From positions 1-14,333 of the forward strand of contig CBDTXZ010000065.1 of NCBI GenBank assembly GCA_965364515.1: DNA of 14,333 bases, in the 5' to 3' direction. Shown here one piece after another: positions 13,120 to 14,333 of the stretch. The position numbers were made by a program, and so were the translations under genes. Within the stretch, counting starts at the first letter, position 1. Every line of letters starts with the position of its first letter. Source of the stretch: JAHEDH01 sp965364515. GTDB taxonomy: Bacteria > Actinomycetota > Acidimicrobiia > Spongiisociales > ZC4RG35. Below the pieces are notes generated by a model. That model was not told the DNA's origin. It did no database searches and was given only the letters and a program-made list of their open reading frames with translations.

Positions 13120-14271
13120 ATGAGACCTCTTGGACTCTCGGCAGATGCCAACGTCCGGGCGAGAGTCGGGACCGTGATCACGGCGATGGCCGTTCTCGCC
13201 GCCTGTGCGGGGTCGAACTCCGTCGCGACCACCACGAAGCACGCCGAGCCGGCCGCATCGACATCATCGACCGAAACCACGTCTGCGCCCGGTGACGACA
13301 TCTCCCTGGATCCCGCCGCCCTCGACGATCCTGGAACCCACTCAGTGGGGATCGCCAGACTGGATCTTCCTGGTGGCATCAGGGACTCGTCGACCGCTTA
13401 CGTCTCCTATCCGGCCCTCGAGTCGGGGACCGACGTTGCACCCGACCTCTCCGGCGCTCCGTATCCGGTCGTGCTCGGCACCGCCGGCATGGGCTTGACC
13501 GTTGGATCGCACCTCGCTTCTCACGGATTCGTCTTCGTGGCGCTGTCGGACGCTCTGGAAACCGAGGAGATCGATGGCCCCGTCGAGTTCTCGGCGGCGC
13601 TCGACGGGCTCGACACGCTCGAAGGCAGCGCGCTCACCGGGATGGCCGACACGATGCGTGCAGGTGTCATGGGCTACTCAGGCGAGTCCCTCTTCGCCTT
13701 GATGCTCGCAGGCGCCCGGATCGATCCCGCTCATCATGCCGCCGAGTGCGCACAGCCGCCGGAAGCATGGGGAGACGTCTTCAGGGACCTGGTGTGCTCG
13801 GAGGACTGGTGGGCCACGCTCCAAGACCGGGCTCGGCTGGCCGGGATCTTCACCGAAGAGGGTCTGTGGGGGTCGCTCGGCGATCCGCGGATCCTCGCTT
13901 CGATGCCGATGGGGCCGCGCGGCTTCTACCTGACGGGTGCGGACGGGCTTGCGTCGGCGACGGTCCCGATTCTCATGATCGTTGGCGGGGGCGATCTCGA
14001 ACGTCGAATGGAGACTGCCGCGATCCTGGAGTCCTATCCCGAGGGCCTGGCGCAAGCGATCACCTTCGAGGGGGCAGGACACATGATGATCTTCGATGGC
14101 GACGTGCAGGCCCAGATCGAGCGTTTCGCCGTCCTCTTTCTCGGCCTCCACCTCCAGGGAATCGAGGAGTACCGGCCGCTGTTGTCCGCTGAGTTCGTCG
14201 AACAGCAGGCGGTCGCCCTCGGCGACATGTTGACATTCGACGGGCTGGTCTGGGGCGTTCCAGACACCTGA
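13120..14271 (+). CDS. Secreted lipoprotein with alpha/beta-hydrolase fold (lipase/esterase-like)
   Basis: The 383-residue product begins with a lipoprotein signal: arginines, a hydrophobic stretch and lipobox LAAC with Cys29. A Ser/Thr/Ala-rich linker follows (to about 60). The body resembles the dienelactone-hydrolase/PAF-acetylhydrolase-like group: oxyanion region YPVVLGTAGMG (115-125), HLASHGFVFVAL (131-142), nucleophile elbow VMGYSGES (183-190) with Ser187, acid candidate Asp292 (VGGGD) and His321 (GAGHMM). The triad looks complete, but the elbow reads G-Y-S-G-E instead of G-x-S-x-G. Cys210 and Cys226 may form a disulfide. It probably acts outside the membrane on an ester; the substrate is unknown. 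It is 84 bases downstream of the USP gene on the same strand. The remaining 62 bases of the window hold nothing I recognise. Confidence 0.82.
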   Translation: MRPLGLSADANVRARVGTVITAMAVLAACAGSNSVATTTKHAEPAASTSSTETTSAPGDDISLDPAALDDPGTHSVGIARLDLPGGIRDSSTAYVSYPALESGTDVAPDLSGAPYPVVLGTAGMGLTVGSHLASHGFVFVALSDALETEEIDGPVEFSAALDGLDTLEGSALTGMADTMRAGVMGYSGESLFALMLAGARIDPAHHAAECAQPPEAWGDVFRDLVCSEDWWATLQDRARLAGIFTEEGLWGSLGDPRILASMPMGPRGFYLTGADGLASATVPILMIVGGGDLERRMETAAILESYPEGLAQAITFEGAGHMMIFDGDVQAQIERFAVLFLGLHLQGIEEYRPLLSAEFVEQQAVALGDMLTFDGLVWGVPDT

Positions 14272-14333
14272 GCTGCCACCAAGGCCTTGAGGGGCCAATC
14301 GAGCGCCGACCCCCCGGCGTGAGGCTGCTGTTG

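Noticed and set aside
1..14333. tRNA, rRNA, CRISPR, phage or transposon features
   Set aside because: No cloverleaf-like gaps, regular spacer arrays, transposase or integrase-like proteins, or terminal inverted repeats were seen on either strand.

Overview
The window is a compact, high-GC stretch of bacterial chromosome with no sign of plasmid, phage or insertion-sequence content. It is most likely from an actinobacterium, perhaps an Acidimicrobiia-like lineage. The grounds are a mycobacterial-type (type II) MenB, a DevR/DosR-type response regulator with its GAF histidine kinase, a DUF3105 membrane protein, frequent GTG starts and several apparently leaderless genes. The class-level placement is a guess. 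No RNA genes, CRISPR arrays or mobile elements were seen, and no gap between genes exceeds 300 bases.

Layout. (1) Positions 1-3022, minus strand: an operon of a LON-domain protein, a HAD-family hydrolase and an ABC exporter half-transporter, joined by 4-base stop/start overlaps. The ABC gene runs off the left edge. (2) 3078-3518, minus: a small protein resembling DUF6941. (3) 3747-4175, plus: an ArfB-type ribosome-rescue hydrolase. (4) 4176-7514: three menaquinone genes, menE on the minus strand and menB then menA on the plus strand, with menE and menB diverging from an 87-base gap. (5) 7511-8110, minus: a DUF3105 membrane-anchored protein. (6) 8193-10068: a divergent DevR/DosR-like regulator and a single-GAF DevS/DosS-like kinase. 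(7) 9997-11392, minus: an overlapping three-gene set of a twin-CBS protein and two small unrecognised proteins that look like distant relatives of each other. (8) 11506-12489, minus: ldhA, a fermentative D-lactate dehydrogenase. (9) 12622-13035, plus: a universal stress protein. (10) 13120-14271, plus: a secreted lipoprotein with an alpha/beta-hydrolase fold.

How the parts may fit. Segments 6 to 9 resemble a dormancy or hypoxia module. In Mycobacterium tuberculosis the DosR regulon includes universal stress proteins and the twin-CBS protein HRP1. Here a DosR-like pair lies beside a twin-CBS gene, a USP gene and a fermentative lactate dehydrogenase. The kinase keeps the residues aligned with the haem-ligand His and distal Tyr of DevS, the regulator keeps DosR's DNA-contact residues, and two promoter regions carry imperfect DosR-box-like sequences. 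The neighbouring menaquinone genes supply the respiratory quinone. The regulatory link is an inference; the gene identities are much firmer.

Genome style. Five genes show a TAnnnT hexamer 6-7 bases before the start codon, as expected for leaderless mRNAs, and a sixth is a near match. Three convergent gene pairs abut or overlap at their stops, leaving no room for ordinary intrinsic terminators.
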